Source of the DNA: an uncultured Eubacteriales bacterium
GTDB taxonomy: Bacteria > Bacillota > Clostridia > Oscillospirales > Oscillospiraceae
Assembly: GCA_900540635.1 (NCBI GenBank)
Contig: UQGU01000002.1
Location: 1-64,000, forward strand
DNA length: 64,000 bases
Reading direction: 5' to 3'
The notes below the pieces were generated by a model. It made no database searches. It saw nothing but the letters and a program-made list of their open reading frames with translations, and was not told where the DNA came from. Positions within the stretch are counted from its first letter, which is position 1; every line of letters begins with the position of its first letter. Of this stretch, positions 45,095 through 53,394 are shown in pieces. The translations under genes and the position numbers were made by a program.

Positions 45095-46588
45095 ATGCAG
45101 ATCGAAACCTACATTGATTCCCTGGTTTCCTATGCCATGAACCGGGGGCTTGCCGAGCCTGTGGACCATCAGGTGCTGGTAAACCGCATCCTGGACATCC
45201 TGCATAAGGAGGACTATGCGCCCTCCGACGAGCCCCAGAGCGAGGACCTGGAGGAGATTCTGAAGGGCATTCTGGACTATGCCTGTGAAAAGGGCCTGTG
45301 CGAGGACAATGTTACGGCTCGGGACATTTTCGATACCCGTATTATGGGGGCTGTGACCCCCATGCCGCGAGAGATCATCCGCACTTTCCGGGAGAAATAT
45401 GCCGTGTCCCCCCAGGAGGCTACGGACTGGTATTACCGCCTGAGCTGCGATACGGATTACATTCGCCGTTACCGCATTGCCAAGGACATGCGCTGGAAAT
45501 ATGCCAGTGAATACGGTGAGATGGACATCACCATCAACCTGTCCAAGCCTGAAAAGGACCCCAAGGCCATTGCTGCCGCCAAGAATGCCCCCCAGTCCGG
45601 CTACCCCAAGTGCCAGCTGTGCCGGGAAAACGAGGGCTATGCCGGCCGAATGAACCATCCCGCCCGGGCAAACCACCGCATCATCCCCATTACCATCGCC
45701 GGGGCGGACTGGTACCTGCAATATTCTCCCTATGTCTATTACAATGAGCACTGCATCGTCTTCAACGGCCGGCACGTGCCTATGAAAATTGATCGGTCCG
45801 CCTTCGATAAGCTGCTGGATTTTGTAACGCTGTTCCCCCACTATTTTGTGGGCTCCAATGCGGACCTGCCCATTGTGGGCGGCTCCATCCTGAGCCATGA
45901 GCATTTCCAGGGCGGCCACTATACCTTCGCCATGGAGACGGCTCCTGTGGAGACTCCGGTTGCTTTCCGGGGCTTCGAGGACATTCAGGCAGGAATTGTG
46001 AAGTGGCCTATGAGCGTCATTCGCCTGGATGGCAGCGATCCCCGTCGCCTGTCTGAACTGGCCGAGAAGATCCTGAATGCCTGGCGGGGCTATTCCGATG
46101 AGGGGCGGGGGATTCTCGCCTTCTCCGATGGGGAGCCTCACAATACCATTACGCCCATTGCCCGCCGCAGAGGGGAGCTGTTTGAGCTGGACCTGGTGCT
46201 GCGCTGCAATGTCACCACGGAAGAGCACCCGCTGGGTGTGTTCCATCCCCATGCGGACAAGCACCATATCAAGAAGGAAAACATCGGCCTCATTGAGGTC
46301 ATGGGTCTGGCCGTGCTGCCCAGCCGCCTGAAAGGGGAGCTCAGCGACTTGGCCGAGAAGGTCGTCGCCGGGGCGGATCTGCGGGCCGACCCGGTCCAGG
46401 CCAAGCACGCGGACTGGGTGGACGGGCTCGAAAAGCAGTACACCTTTACGGCGGACAATGCGCTGGACATTCTGCTCCAGGAGACCGGAAAGGTCTTTGC
46501 TCGGGTGCTGGAGGATGCAGGCGTGTACAAGCGGACGGAAGACGGAAGGAAAGGCTTCCTGAAATTCGTGGATACCGTCAATCAGTGA
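45095..46588 (+). CDS. galT: UDP-glucose--hexose-1-phosphate uridylyltransferase (class 2)
   Basis: Exchanges galactose 1-phosphate with UDP-glucose, giving UDP-galactose and glucose 1-phosphate. At 497 residues it is the longer Firmicutes GalT class. The active-site His lies in GGSILSHEHFQGGHY. PKCQLCRENEGYAGR and HPARANHRIIP also match. It is directly downstream of galK and followed by a terminator. galE is not adjacent. Confidence 0.94.
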   Translation: MQIETYIDSLVSYAMNRGLAEPVDHQVLVNRILDILHKEDYAPSDEPQSEDLEEILKGILDYACEKGLCEDNVTARDIFDTRIMGAVTPMPREIIRTFREKYAVSPQEATDWYYRLSCDTDYIRRYRIAKDMRWKYASEYGEMDITINLSKPEKDPKAIAAAKNAPQSGYPKCQLCRENEGYAGRMNHPARANHRIIPITIAGADWYLQYSPYVYYNEHCIVFNGRHVPMKIDRSAFDKLLDFVTLFPHYFVGSNADLPIVGGSILSHEHFQGGHYTFAMETAPVETPVAFRGFEDIQAGIVKWPMSVIRLDGSDPRRLSELAEKILNAWRGYSDEGRGILAFSDGEPHNTITPIARRRGELFELDLVLRCNVTTEEHPLGVFHPHADKHHIKKENIGLIEVMGLAVLPSRLKGELSDLAEKVVAGADLRADPVQAKHADWVDGLEKQYTFTADNALDILLQETGKVFARVLEDAGVYKRTEDGRKGFLKFVDTVNQ

Positions 46589-46595
46589 GAATAAG

Positions 46596-46638
46596 GCAGT
46601 GCCCGGGGACCGATGGATTTCCCGGGCCTGCATTTTTT
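46596..46638 (+). terminator. Terminator after galT
   Basis: GCAG plus GCCCGGG pairs with CCCGGGC plus CTGC (one bulged T), loop of 13 nt, then ATTTTTT. It overlaps the leader of the next gene, whose ribosome site follows at once. Confidence 0.75.
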
Positions 46639-46651
46639 AAGGAGTTACCAG

Positions 46652-47557
46652 ATGGATCGTCTGTGCCAGTCTACAGCTTTTTTTCACCTTCCGGGGCTGT
46701 TCGAGTTTTATGAGCTGTACCGCCGTTTCCTGCCCCTGTTTCGGGAGCACAGGGAATATTTCTTCGACTGGTGCGAAATCGGCTCCGTTTATGGTGCCCC
46801 GGCGGACTACATCTGGGGTGGGGGAAGGGTCGGCATCGGAGACAATGACCCCCGGGATGTGCTGGCGCTGGTGGAGGAATACGGGATTTCTGCCCGGCTG
46901 ACCTTCAGCAATTCCCTGCTGCGGCAGGAGCACCTGTCGGACAGAAGGTGCAATTTCCTGTGCCGTCTGTTCAGCGCCAGACCCGGAAACGGGGTCATCG
47001 TCCATTCTGAGCTGCTGCTGGACTATTTGAAGCGGGAATATCCTGCGTTTTATTTTGTGTCCTCGACGACAAAGGTCCTGACAGACCGGCAGGCTCTTGC
47101 AGCAGAGCTGGACCGGACGGATTTTCGCTTCGTTGTGCCGGACTTTCGACTGAATCGGGATTTTGATTTTTGGCGGACATTGAGCGCTGCGCAGAGAAGC
47201 AAAGTGGAATTCCTGTGCAATGAATGCTGCTGGTTTGGCTGCCGGGACCGGAAGCAATGCTATGAAAACGTCAGCCGCAAAAATCTTGGGGAGCCCTGCG
47301 CAGACCATATCTGCGCCGCGCCGGATGGCGGGGCAGGCTACCGGTTTTCCAAAGCTATGGAAAACCCGGGATTTCTTGGGCCGGAGGATATTCGGAACAT
47401 TTATTTGCCCATGGGTTTTTCCAACTTCAAGCTGGAGGGCCGGGGACTGGGCAGCGCTATGGTGCTGGAATTTTTGCTGCACTATCTGGTGAAGCCGGAG
47501 TACCATATCCATGTCCGGGAGGTCGTCTATCTGGATAGTATGCTGGACTTGTTTTGA
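46652..47557 (+). CDS. U32-peptidase-like Fe-S protein
   Basis: A 301-residue protein resembling the core of the peptidase U32 family (UbiU/V, RlhA-type TIM barrels). A four-Cys cluster motif lies in CNECCWFGCRDRKQCYEN, and GFSNFKLEGRG near the C-terminus is the counterpart of the family's GxxxxKIEGR. It is shorter than most U32 proteins and the substrate is unknown. The ATG at 46652 has AAGGAG; an earlier in-frame ATG at 46613 lies inside the terminator loop. The hydroxyacid dehydrogenase gene follows 14 bp later, probably on the same mRNA. Confidence 0.65.
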   Translation: MDRLCQSTAFFHLPGLFEFYELYRRFLPLFREHREYFFDWCEIGSVYGAPADYIWGGGRVGIGDNDPRDVLALVEEYGISARLTFSNSLLRQEHLSDRRCNFLCRLFSARPGNGVIVHSELLLDYLKREYPAFYFVSSTTKVLTDRQALAAELDRTDFRFVVPDFRLNRDFDFWRTLSAAQRSKVEFLCNECCWFGCRDRKQCYENVSRKNLGEPCADHICAAPDGGAGYRFSKAMENPGFLGPEDIRNIYLPMGFSNFKLEGRGLGSAMVLEFLLHYLVKPEYHIHVREVVYLDSMLDLF

Positions 47558-47571
47558 GAAAGGAGTATGTC

Positions 47572-48531
47572 ATGAAAATTGTAATTCTGGACGGCTATGC
47601 CCTGAACCCAGGGGATCTGAGCTATGATGTTCTGAAGCAATTTGGCGATTTGGCAATTTACGACCGCACGGATTCCGAGACGGAAGCCATTGCCAGGATC
47701 GGGGACGGCGAGATCGTTCTGACCAATAAGGTGCCCATTACCGAATCGCTTCTGGCAGCCTGCCCGGGGATTCGGCTGGTCTGCGTCATGGCGACGGGCT
47801 ACAATGTGGTGGACTGTGCTGCCTGTGCCCGCCGGGGGATCCCGGTGACCAATGTGCCCAGCTACGGCACGGCGGCGGTGGCACAGTTTACCATGGCCCT
47901 GCTGCTGGAGCTGTGCCACCATGTGGGCCTTCACGACTGGGACGTACACAGCGGCGGCTGGGCCAAGGCGGACTGCTTCACCTATTGGCGGACGCCCCAG
48001 ACAGAGCTTGCGGGAAAGACCATGGGCATCATTGGCTTTGGGGCCATTGGCAAGGCTGTGGGCAGACTGGCCCGGGCCTTCGGTATGCATGTTTTGGCCT
48101 ACAATCGCAGCCAGAGTGAGGAGGGCCGCAGCATCGCAGCCTATGTGGACCTGGATACCCTGCTTGCACAGTCGGATGTGGTCTCGCTCCACTGCCCGCT
48201 GTTTCCGGAGACGGAGCATATCATCGATGCCGCAGCCATTTCCAAAATGAAGAACGGGGCGATTCTGCTCAATACAGCCCGGGGGCCGTTGGTGGAGGAA
48301 CAGGCCCTTGCTCAGGCACTGGGGGCCGGGAAACTCCGGGGCGCGGCGCTGGATGTGGTCAGTACGGAACCCATTGCAGAAGAGAATCCGCTGCTGCACT
48401 GCCCGAACTGCATCATCACGCCCCACATGGCCTGGGCCCCGGTGGAGAGCCGCCAGCGGCTGCTGAATACGGTAGTGGAGAATATCCGGTCCTATCTGGA
48501 GGGAACTCCCCAGAACGCGGTCAATTTGTAG
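47572..48531 (+). CDS. D-2-hydroxyacid dehydrogenase (glycerate dehydrogenase-like)
   Basis: NAD-dependent reductase or dehydrogenase of 2-hydroxy acids, 319 residues. It has VMATGYNVVDCAACARRGIPVTNVP, the nucleotide site MGIIGFGAIGKAVG, then LHCPLFPETEHIID, LLNTARGPLVEE with the catalytic Arg, and ITPHMAWAP with catalytic His. The Ala-rather-than-charged context resembles hydroxypyruvate/glycerate dehydrogenases. Exact substrate is not determinable. AAAGGAG precedes the ATG. Confidence 0.88.
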   Translation: MKIVILDGYALNPGDLSYDVLKQFGDLAIYDRTDSETEAIARIGDGEIVLTNKVPITESLLAACPGIRLVCVMATGYNVVDCAACARRGIPVTNVPSYGTAAVAQFTMALLLELCHHVGLHDWDVHSGGWAKADCFTYWRTPQTELAGKTMGIIGFGAIGKAVGRLARAFGMHVLAYNRSQSEEGRSIAAYVDLDTLLAQSDVVSLHCPLFPETEHIIDAAAISKMKNGAILLNTARGPLVEEQALAQALGAGKLRGAALDVVSTEPIAEENPLLHCPNCIITPHMAWAPVESRQRLLNTVVENIRSYLEGTPQNAVNL

Positions 48532-48643
48532 TCGAACCAATGCAAAAAGGCCGCCAAGTTAGACAGCCCCTTGTGCAAATCTTCGTAAGTGCTCAATACC
48601 CCCCTGGCATCTCCCCCCGCCCCTATGAGATAATATCTTAAAT

Positions 48644-48672
48644 CTCAAATAGCTGAGGCTCAGCTATTTGAG
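48644..48672. repeat. Long palindrome beside the restriction relic
   Basis: CTCAAATAGCTGAG, one central G, then its exact reverse complement CTCAGCTATTTGAG. Fourteen perfect base pairs with a single-base centre, no T tail. It lies at the junction between the core region and the A/T-rich accessory segment. Confidence 0.85.
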
Positions 48673-48724
48673 GAACTGGAAAACGGGGTGAGCAAATGGG
48701 AGATATCCTTGCTGCTCGGGATGA

Positions 48725-49201
48725 ATACCGGAAAATCCAATAGGCGGCGGTTTCAATCTGAACGGTAAAATCAAGGCTACTAATTTTGTTCAGAAAAAGG
48801 CGAAGGAACATACGACTCCAAACCTTGTCGCACAGCCTGTGGCAAAGCTGCCGACCGCCGAGAGCTTTGGTCTGACCGAGGCAAAAGAAGAACGGCTATC
48901 CCAGATCATTGCGGAAATCAACAGCCGCACCGGAAAAGCCTTTTATAACGATTTTGTGGTCAAGGCTATGCTGCAGATTCGGGACATTCTGCTGAAATCC
49001 GACAAGCTAAAAACCAGTGCCAGGAACAATACTGTCAAGGGTTTTGAGTTTTCGTATTTTGATGACATTGATGATGCACTGATTGAGGGGTTAGAACAGA
49101 ACCAAGATTTCTTTTCGCGCCTTCTGGGAAACGACGAAATAAAAAAGCAGGTACTTGGCATCTTCACAGAAGAAATCTATACGAGTTTGAGAGAAGCATA
49201 A
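48725..49201 (+). pseudogene. C-terminal remnant of a type I restriction endonuclease subunit (HsdR)
   Basis: An open frame from a stop at 48722-48724 to the stop at 49199-49201, about 158 codons. The translation (GGGFNLNGKIKATNFVQKK, then LTEAKEERLSQIIAEINSRTGKAF, MLQIRDILLKSDKLKTSARNN and DALIEGLEQNQDFFSRLLGND) resembles the helical C-terminal domain of HsdR. HsdR is normally near 1000 residues, and no helicase or nuclease motifs, hsdM or hsdS are present, so this is a decayed 3' end. A GTG at 48839 could start a short product, but its ribosome site is poor. The preceding 190 bp (48532-48724) hold only the palindrome and no supported gene. Confidence 0.6.
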
Positions 49202-49262
49202 GACCGTGACCAATTGTGCCCTGAACAGATGAATGGCAGCATTGAGGTATGATGCATGATTT

Positions 49263-49835
49263 ATGAAAGCTATCCGTGGAAACAAGACATACAGCGCAGG
49301 AAAAAATCTGCTCTTAAGGTACAATCGACCAGAGCAATTCGCCCAAAACTACGATAGGGCGTGTACTGTGATTGAAAAAGCAATCCTGTACTCTGCGTTT
49401 ATCATTCGCAAGTTGATTAACTGTGATCGTCTGAGTACTGAAGCCGATGAGTGGACAATGCAGGTCAAGAAATATGCCGCAGTCAGAGAGTTTAATCGGA
49501 TACATCATTCTATTAACGAAGGCAGCCATGACTGGGAGAATGCACAGAATGAAACGATCAAAGCGCATAAGATCTGTAACTGGCTGATTCATTCCTACAT
49601 TTTTGATTTTATATTTGATGCAGAAAATCAGAGAATAGAATCTTTTGCTGTTGCTTCGGATTTTGATAGAAATGAGGTACTATACGTTATCAACGTCTCA
49701 GATTGGGTCAGGTACATGAATTTTGTTGCAACGGACTATGTTACTTCTAGGAGGTGCATTCTGGAAACAGTACCAATGGCAAAAGGTAAAAAGGCCGTAG
49801 ATTATGTTTCTAAGATTAAAGAACGTGGGCAGTGA
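49263..49835 (+). CDS. Unrecognised protein, 190 residues
   Basis: I do not recognise this protein. It is soluble, with alternating charged helices (ENAQNETIKAHKICNWLIHSYIFDFIFDAENQRIESFAV) and a basic C-terminal tail GKKAVDYVSKIKERGQ. The N-terminus is basic (KAIRGNKTYSAGKNLLLRYNR). Codon use is A/T-rich compared with the core genes. The ribosome site is weak. It lies between the HsdR remnant and a small membrane protein 36 bp downstream, possibly forming a two-gene unit. A role in a mobile or defence locus is only suggested by position. Confidence 0.6.
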   Translation: MKAIRGNKTYSAGKNLLLRYNRPEQFAQNYDRACTVIEKAILYSAFIIRKLINCDRLSTEADEWTMQVKKYAAVREFNRIHHSINEGSHDWENAQNETIKAHKICNWLIHSYIFDFIFDAENQRIESFAVASDFDRNEVLYVINVSDWVRYMNFVATDYVTSRRCILETVPMAKGKKAVDYVSKIKERGQ

Positions 49836-49871
49836 ACGAATTGTCATAAACTGAGGTGAAAGAAGTGCTAT

Positions 49872-50075
49872 ATGAGAACACAAATTAAGGTTATCCGCTT
49901 TGCAGCAATCAACAGTGCGATATTTGCGGTGTTTACCTACCTCATTACACTCAATATGGAAATAGGATTTCTGAACTTGGACACTTCCTGGCTTTCAAAT
50001 AATTTTGCACTTACAATATGTGGTGGTGTGTTTGTTAGTCTGTTGGTTATGCTGATTTGCGAAGTTCAAAAATAG
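49872..50075 (+). CDS. Small two-helix membrane protein, 67 residues
   Basis: Starts MRTQIKVIRF and has two hydrophobic segments, about 10-28 (AAINSAIFAVFTYLITL) and 46-63 (ALTICGGVFVSLLVMLICE), separated by a short polar loop. No family recognised. GAGGTGAAAG lies 13 bp upstream of the ATG. It is the likely partner of the preceding 190-residue gene, with the same A/T-rich composition. Confidence 0.55.
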   Translation: MRTQIKVIRFAAINSAIFAVFTYLITLNMEIGFLNLDTSWLSNNFALTICGGVFVSLLVMLICEVQK

Positions 50076-50135
50076 ATAAAGAAGAATATGGCGAAACCAC
50101 CAAAAAGAGGGAGAATCTTTTGGAAAAGCTGTCAA

Positions 50136-50164
50136 TTGAAATAACCAGTATTTGTGAGTATTAT
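50136..50164 (+). promoter_or_regulatory. Promoter of the sugar catabolism cassette
   Basis: TTGAAA (50136-50141), 17-bp spacer, TATTAT (50159-50164). It is followed at once by the inverted repeats that form the candidate operator. Confidence 0.65.
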
Positions 50165-50165
50165 T

Positions 50166-50198
50166 GTTATAACATCATAACGACGTAACATTATGATG
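50166..50198 (+). promoter_or_regulatory. Candidate operator of the sugar cassette
   Basis: A perfect palindrome GTTATAAC (50166-50173) overlaps the first base of CATCATAA (50173-50180), which is repeated inverted as TTATGATG at 50191-50198. The block covers the expected transcription start, where a repressor would block initiation. The GntR-type regulator encoded at the end of the cassette is the obvious candidate; this is inference. Confidence 0.45.
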
Positions 50199-50226
50199 AT
50201 TAAATTAATGAAAGAGGATGACTGTA

Positions 50227-51597
50227 ATGAAAAAGATTCTGTGTGTTGCCATGGTGCTTTTGATGCTGGGATCTCTTGCTGCATGCGGTGCGAAAAAGCC
50301 TGATACTGATGCAGAGAGCCCCCAAAAACAGAATAGCCAGACAGATGCCAGTGAAAAAGTCACGCTTGAGCTTTGGTGGTGGGGAGAAGAGGATGTGCCC
50401 GGTTCCAGAGCGTGGTTGGAGGAAACAGCGGCCAAATATGAAGAGGAAACGGGAATCCACATTAATCTGACACAGCAGACCTCTGATAATTTAATGACTG
50501 CCTGGGAGGCCTCTGTACAGGCAGGGGAGGGGGCGGACATTCAGTTTTTCTGGACCGGAATTTACACACTTATGTACGTTTGGGGAGAAAAAAGCTCTTT
50601 GACAGATCTTTCTGAGTATATTTCCGAAGAGGAAATGTCTCATTGGATGGGAACGGATGGTGTGTCTATGGGCGGCACCACCTGGGCGCAGCCGTGGTAT
50701 TTACAATCCATCGTTCTGCTTTATAACAAGGAATTGTTCCGAAGCGCAGGCCTTGATCCGGAGAAAACTCCTGAGAATTACGAAGAATTCCTTACAACTT
50801 GCGAAAAACTGAAGCAAAGCAATGTAGTCCCGTTTGAAATTGGCGGCATGAAGGATGGCTTTGGAACTCCTTGGATCTATTCTACGATAGGCGTTGCGGG
50901 ACATGATGATGTGTCGGAATACGTTGAAGCCGCTCTGGAGCCTGGAGCCTACGAGACAGAGGCGCACGTACTCTGGCTTGAGGTTTTGGCCAATCTGTAC
51001 GAGAAGGGATATATTAACCCATTGACTATGTCCAATGAGTTCCAGTCTGGACGTGAAAGCTTCCTGCGTGGTGAATCTGCCATAGGCTTTGCTACGTATG
51101 GTCAGGCCATTCAGTGGATTGAAGAAATGGGTGGAGATGATGTGGCCGCTATTATGAAAGTTCCTGCTTTTGGAGATGGAAAGATGGCCGGTGGACAAAA
51201 TGTTCAGAGCCAGGCATTTGGGATCCCCGCATTCTCCAAGCATAAACAAGAGGCTGCTGACTTTATGGTATATATGCACCAGCCGGAGCAGCTCAATAGA
51301 TTCTATGAACTTACAAAGAATTTCCCTGCGGATGATCGTTTCAATGCGGATGTGTTGAGCACACCCAGTGAGAAGTTTGAGTGGAACTATTTGTTGGAAG
51401 ACCCGTGCATCTACCCTTCGCTGTATATGCCTTCCTCTATTCACAGCCTTGGCAATTACGCAGCCTGTCAAATGGTGCTTTCTGGAGAAGATGCCGCTGA
51501 TGCTGCCGCATATGTAGAGAGCATGGCGGAGCAATGGAGAAGCATGAATCCGGAAGAGGTGAAGAATTTCACTGCATGGGCCGAAACATTTCAGTAA
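50227..51597 (+). CDS. Sugar ABC importer, family 1 extracellular binding lipoprotein
   Basis: A 456-residue solute-binding lipoprotein with lipobox LAAC (Cys20). The mature part begins VTLELWWWGEED and continues with family 1 features: ETGIHINL, VLLYNKELFRSAGLDPEKTPENYEEFLTTCEKLK in separate strands, and GESAIGFATYGQAIQWI. Such proteins bind mono- or oligosaccharides and relatives. The ATG at 50227 is preferred over 50218 for ribosome-site spacing (AGAGG). First gene of a six-gene cassette. The cassette encodes no ATPase, so a shared MsmX/MsmK-type ATPase is probably used. Confidence 0.9.
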   Translation: MKKILCVAMVLLMLGSLAACGAKKPDTDAESPQKQNSQTDASEKVTLELWWWGEEDVPGSRAWLEETAAKYEEETGIHINLTQQTSDNLMTAWEASVQAGEGADIQFFWTGIYTLMYVWGEKSSLTDLSEYISEEEMSHWMGTDGVSMGGTTWAQPWYLQSIVLLYNKELFRSAGLDPEKTPENYEEFLTTCEKLKQSNVVPFEIGGMKDGFGTPWIYSTIGVAGHDDVSEYVEAALEPGAYETEAHVLWLEVLANLYEKGYINPLTMSNEFQSGRESFLRGESAIGFATYGQAIQWIEEMGGDDVAAIMKVPAFGDGKMAGGQNVQSQAFGIPAFSKHKQEAADFMVYMHQPEQLNRFYELTKNFPADDRFNADVLSTPSEKFEWNYLLEDPCIYPSLYMPSSIHSLGNYAACQMVLSGEDAADAAAYVESMAEQWRSMNPEEVKNFTAWAETFQ

Positions 51598-51610
51598 CGG
51601 AACCGACAAG

Positions 51611-51634
51611 GCGGGGCATAACAATATGCCCCGC
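51611..51634 (+). other. Intercistronic hairpin after the binding-protein gene
   Basis: GCGGGGCATA and TATGCCCCGC form a perfect 10-bp stem with ACAA loop and no T tail. It likely stabilises the upstream mRNA so that binding protein exceeds permeases. Confidence 0.7.
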
Positions 51635-51654
51635 ACACACGAAGGGAGGTAAAT

Positions 51655-52536
51655 ATGCTTCGATTGTCTCGTTCGCAGAGGGAGGTACCATACCTGTTTC
51701 TGCTGCCCGCATTTATTATGATTGGACTGGTATTCTTGTTCCCAATCATCAGTGTGATTGCGGATAGCATGTATTCTATTAACGGAAACACCAGAACTTT
51801 CGTTGGCTTTCAGAATTACGCAACGCTTACGAAAAATCCCATATTCTGGACAGCGCTGACGAACAACTTTAAATTCCTTTTGTGTGTACCGTTGTTGGTT
51901 GCCGGCGGAGTGATCATGGCGCTGATACTCTATACGCAGTTTCCCGGATGGAAAATTTACCGCACCATCATGCTATTTCCCTATATTTTTTCAATTGCGG
52001 TCACAGGCATTGTTTTTGACGTTATTTTACGGGAAAACGGGTTGCTGAATTCTATACTGAGCAGCATAGGACTAGGAAACCTTGCACATAATTGGCTCGG
52101 CGAACGACAGACAGCCCTATATGCAATCATGTTTGTGATCATATGGAAAGAGTTTGGATATGGTGTCATGCTGATTCTGGCAAGACTCCTTTCGGTGGAT
52201 GAATCTCTCATTGAAGCGGCAAGACTGGATGGTGCAAGCTATTTTACAATAGCAAGGAAGATATTGATTCCGGACGCAAGAGCTGTTATTTCTTTTTTCT
52301 TTGTACTGTCAATGATCAATATGCTTTCTTGGCTGTTTAACTATGTGTATGTCCTTACAAAGGGCGGTCCTATCAATAGTACATACGTTTTGGATTTCTA
52401 CATCTATCAGCTAGGCGCAAAATTCATGAACTACGGAGCGGCATCTGCTTTGGCTGTTATGCTGCTGGTGATCACAATGCTGTTTGTGTCCATTCAGGCT
52501 GTTGGGCGCAGAATGCTTTCCAGCGAAGATGCGTAG
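51655..52536 (+). CDS. Sugar ABC importer permease, MalF-like
   Basis: A 293-residue membrane protein with six predicted helices of the BPD_transp_1 family. The coupling (EAA) loop is ESLIEAARLDGASYFTIARKILIPDARAV. GGAGG is 9 bp upstream of the ATG. The second permease follows 12 bp later. Confidence 0.92.
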   Translation: MLRLSRSQREVPYLFLLPAFIMIGLVFLFPIISVIADSMYSINGNTRTFVGFQNYATLTKNPIFWTALTNNFKFLLCVPLLVAGGVIMALILYTQFPGWKIYRTIMLFPYIFSIAVTGIVFDVILRENGLLNSILSSIGLGNLAHNWLGERQTALYAIMFVIIWKEFGYGVMLILARLLSVDESLIEAARLDGASYFTIARKILIPDARAVISFFFVLSMINMLSWLFNYVYVLTKGGPINSTYVLDFYIYQLGAKFMNYGAASALAVMLLVITMLFVSIQAVGRRMLSSEDA

Positions 52537-52548
52537 GGAGGGTTCGAT

Positions 52549-53394
52549 ATGCGGGTCAATTCAAAAAGAAAGAAGTTCAAAAAACTACCTCAATACATAC
52601 TGTCTGCGGCTGTGGGTTTATTTGTCTTTGTAGATATAATTCCTATCATTTTCACGGTGATCACGTCCTTCAAAACAAAGAGTGAGTATGTTTACAATGC
52701 CATGCGTCTTCCTGATGTGTGGACGTTTCAAAACTATTTAAAACTCTTTGAGAATTACGATGTAGGAAGACTATTCCTTAACAGTCTGTTGGTTACGGCA
52801 ATACCCTTGTTTTGCTGCATTCTGTTTGGTGCTATGGCGGCTTTTTCCATTGGAAAATTTCAATTTAAAGGACGCACATTGGCAAAAAATGCGATTTTTC
52901 CATTGATGTCTATTCCGGCGGTCGTGTTGCTGTTTCCGCTGTACCGTCTCTTTGCGAAAATCGGTCTGACCAACCATCACGCATCGCTGATGATCATTTA
53001 TATCGGATATATCCTGCCGTTTATTCTGAATATGCTCAGCAGTTTTATGGACTCTGTGCATAACAGTTTTATTGAAGCAGCAATGATCGATGGGTGCGGC
53101 TATTTCCAGGCGTTTACACGGGTGGTATTACCATTGCTGGCTCCGGCGCTGTCTGCGACGACAATTGTCGGCGCAATGTGGCTTTGGAATGAAATGCTCC
53201 TGGCAACCGTTTTTGTGCAGAAGGAAAGTCTGCGTACTTTGACTGTTGGCCTGACGAATATGCAGGGCTTGTTTACTTTGGACGTTCCGCTTCTGATGGC
53301 TGGAGCAACGATCACGACTGCGCCTGTTATCCTTATTTTCGTTATTGGACAGAAGTGGCTCATTAAGGGACTCACTGCGGGAGGGGTAAAGTAA
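52549..53394 (+). CDS. Sugar ABC importer permease, MalG-like
   Basis: A 281-residue partner permease with six helices. The EAA loop is NSFIEAAMIDGCGYFQAFTRVVLPLLAPALS, and the C-terminus ends GLTAGGVK as in most MalG-type proteins. The stop is directly followed by the start of the SIS gene, so translation is coupled. Confidence 0.93.
   Translation: MRVNSKRKKFKKLPQYILSAAVGLFVFVDIIPIIFTVITSFKTKSEYVYNAMRLPDVWTFQNYLKLFENYDVGRLFLNSLLVTAIPLFCCILFGAMAAFSIGKFQFKGRTLAKNAIFPLMSIPAVVLLFPLYRLFAKIGLTNHHASLMIIYIGYILPFILNMLSSFMDSVHNSFIEAAMIDGCGYFQAFTRVVLPLLAPALSATTIVGAMWLWNEMLLATVFVQKESLRTLTVGLTNMQGLFTLDVPLLMAGATITTAPVILIFVIGQKWLIKGLTAGGVK

Noticed and set aside
43880..46633. A 917-codon minus-strand frame opposite galK-galT
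   Set aside because: Shadow frame: both plus-strand genes have full active-site motifs, and the minus translation has none.
46613..46651. Earlier ATG for the U32-like gene
   Set aside because: It lies in the loop of the galT terminator, and the AAGGAG site fits the ATG at 46652.
50090..50146. An 18-codon frame (MAKPPKRGRIFWK...) before the sugar cassette
   Set aside because: No ribosome site, and the -35 of the cassette promoter lies in its last codons; likely chance.
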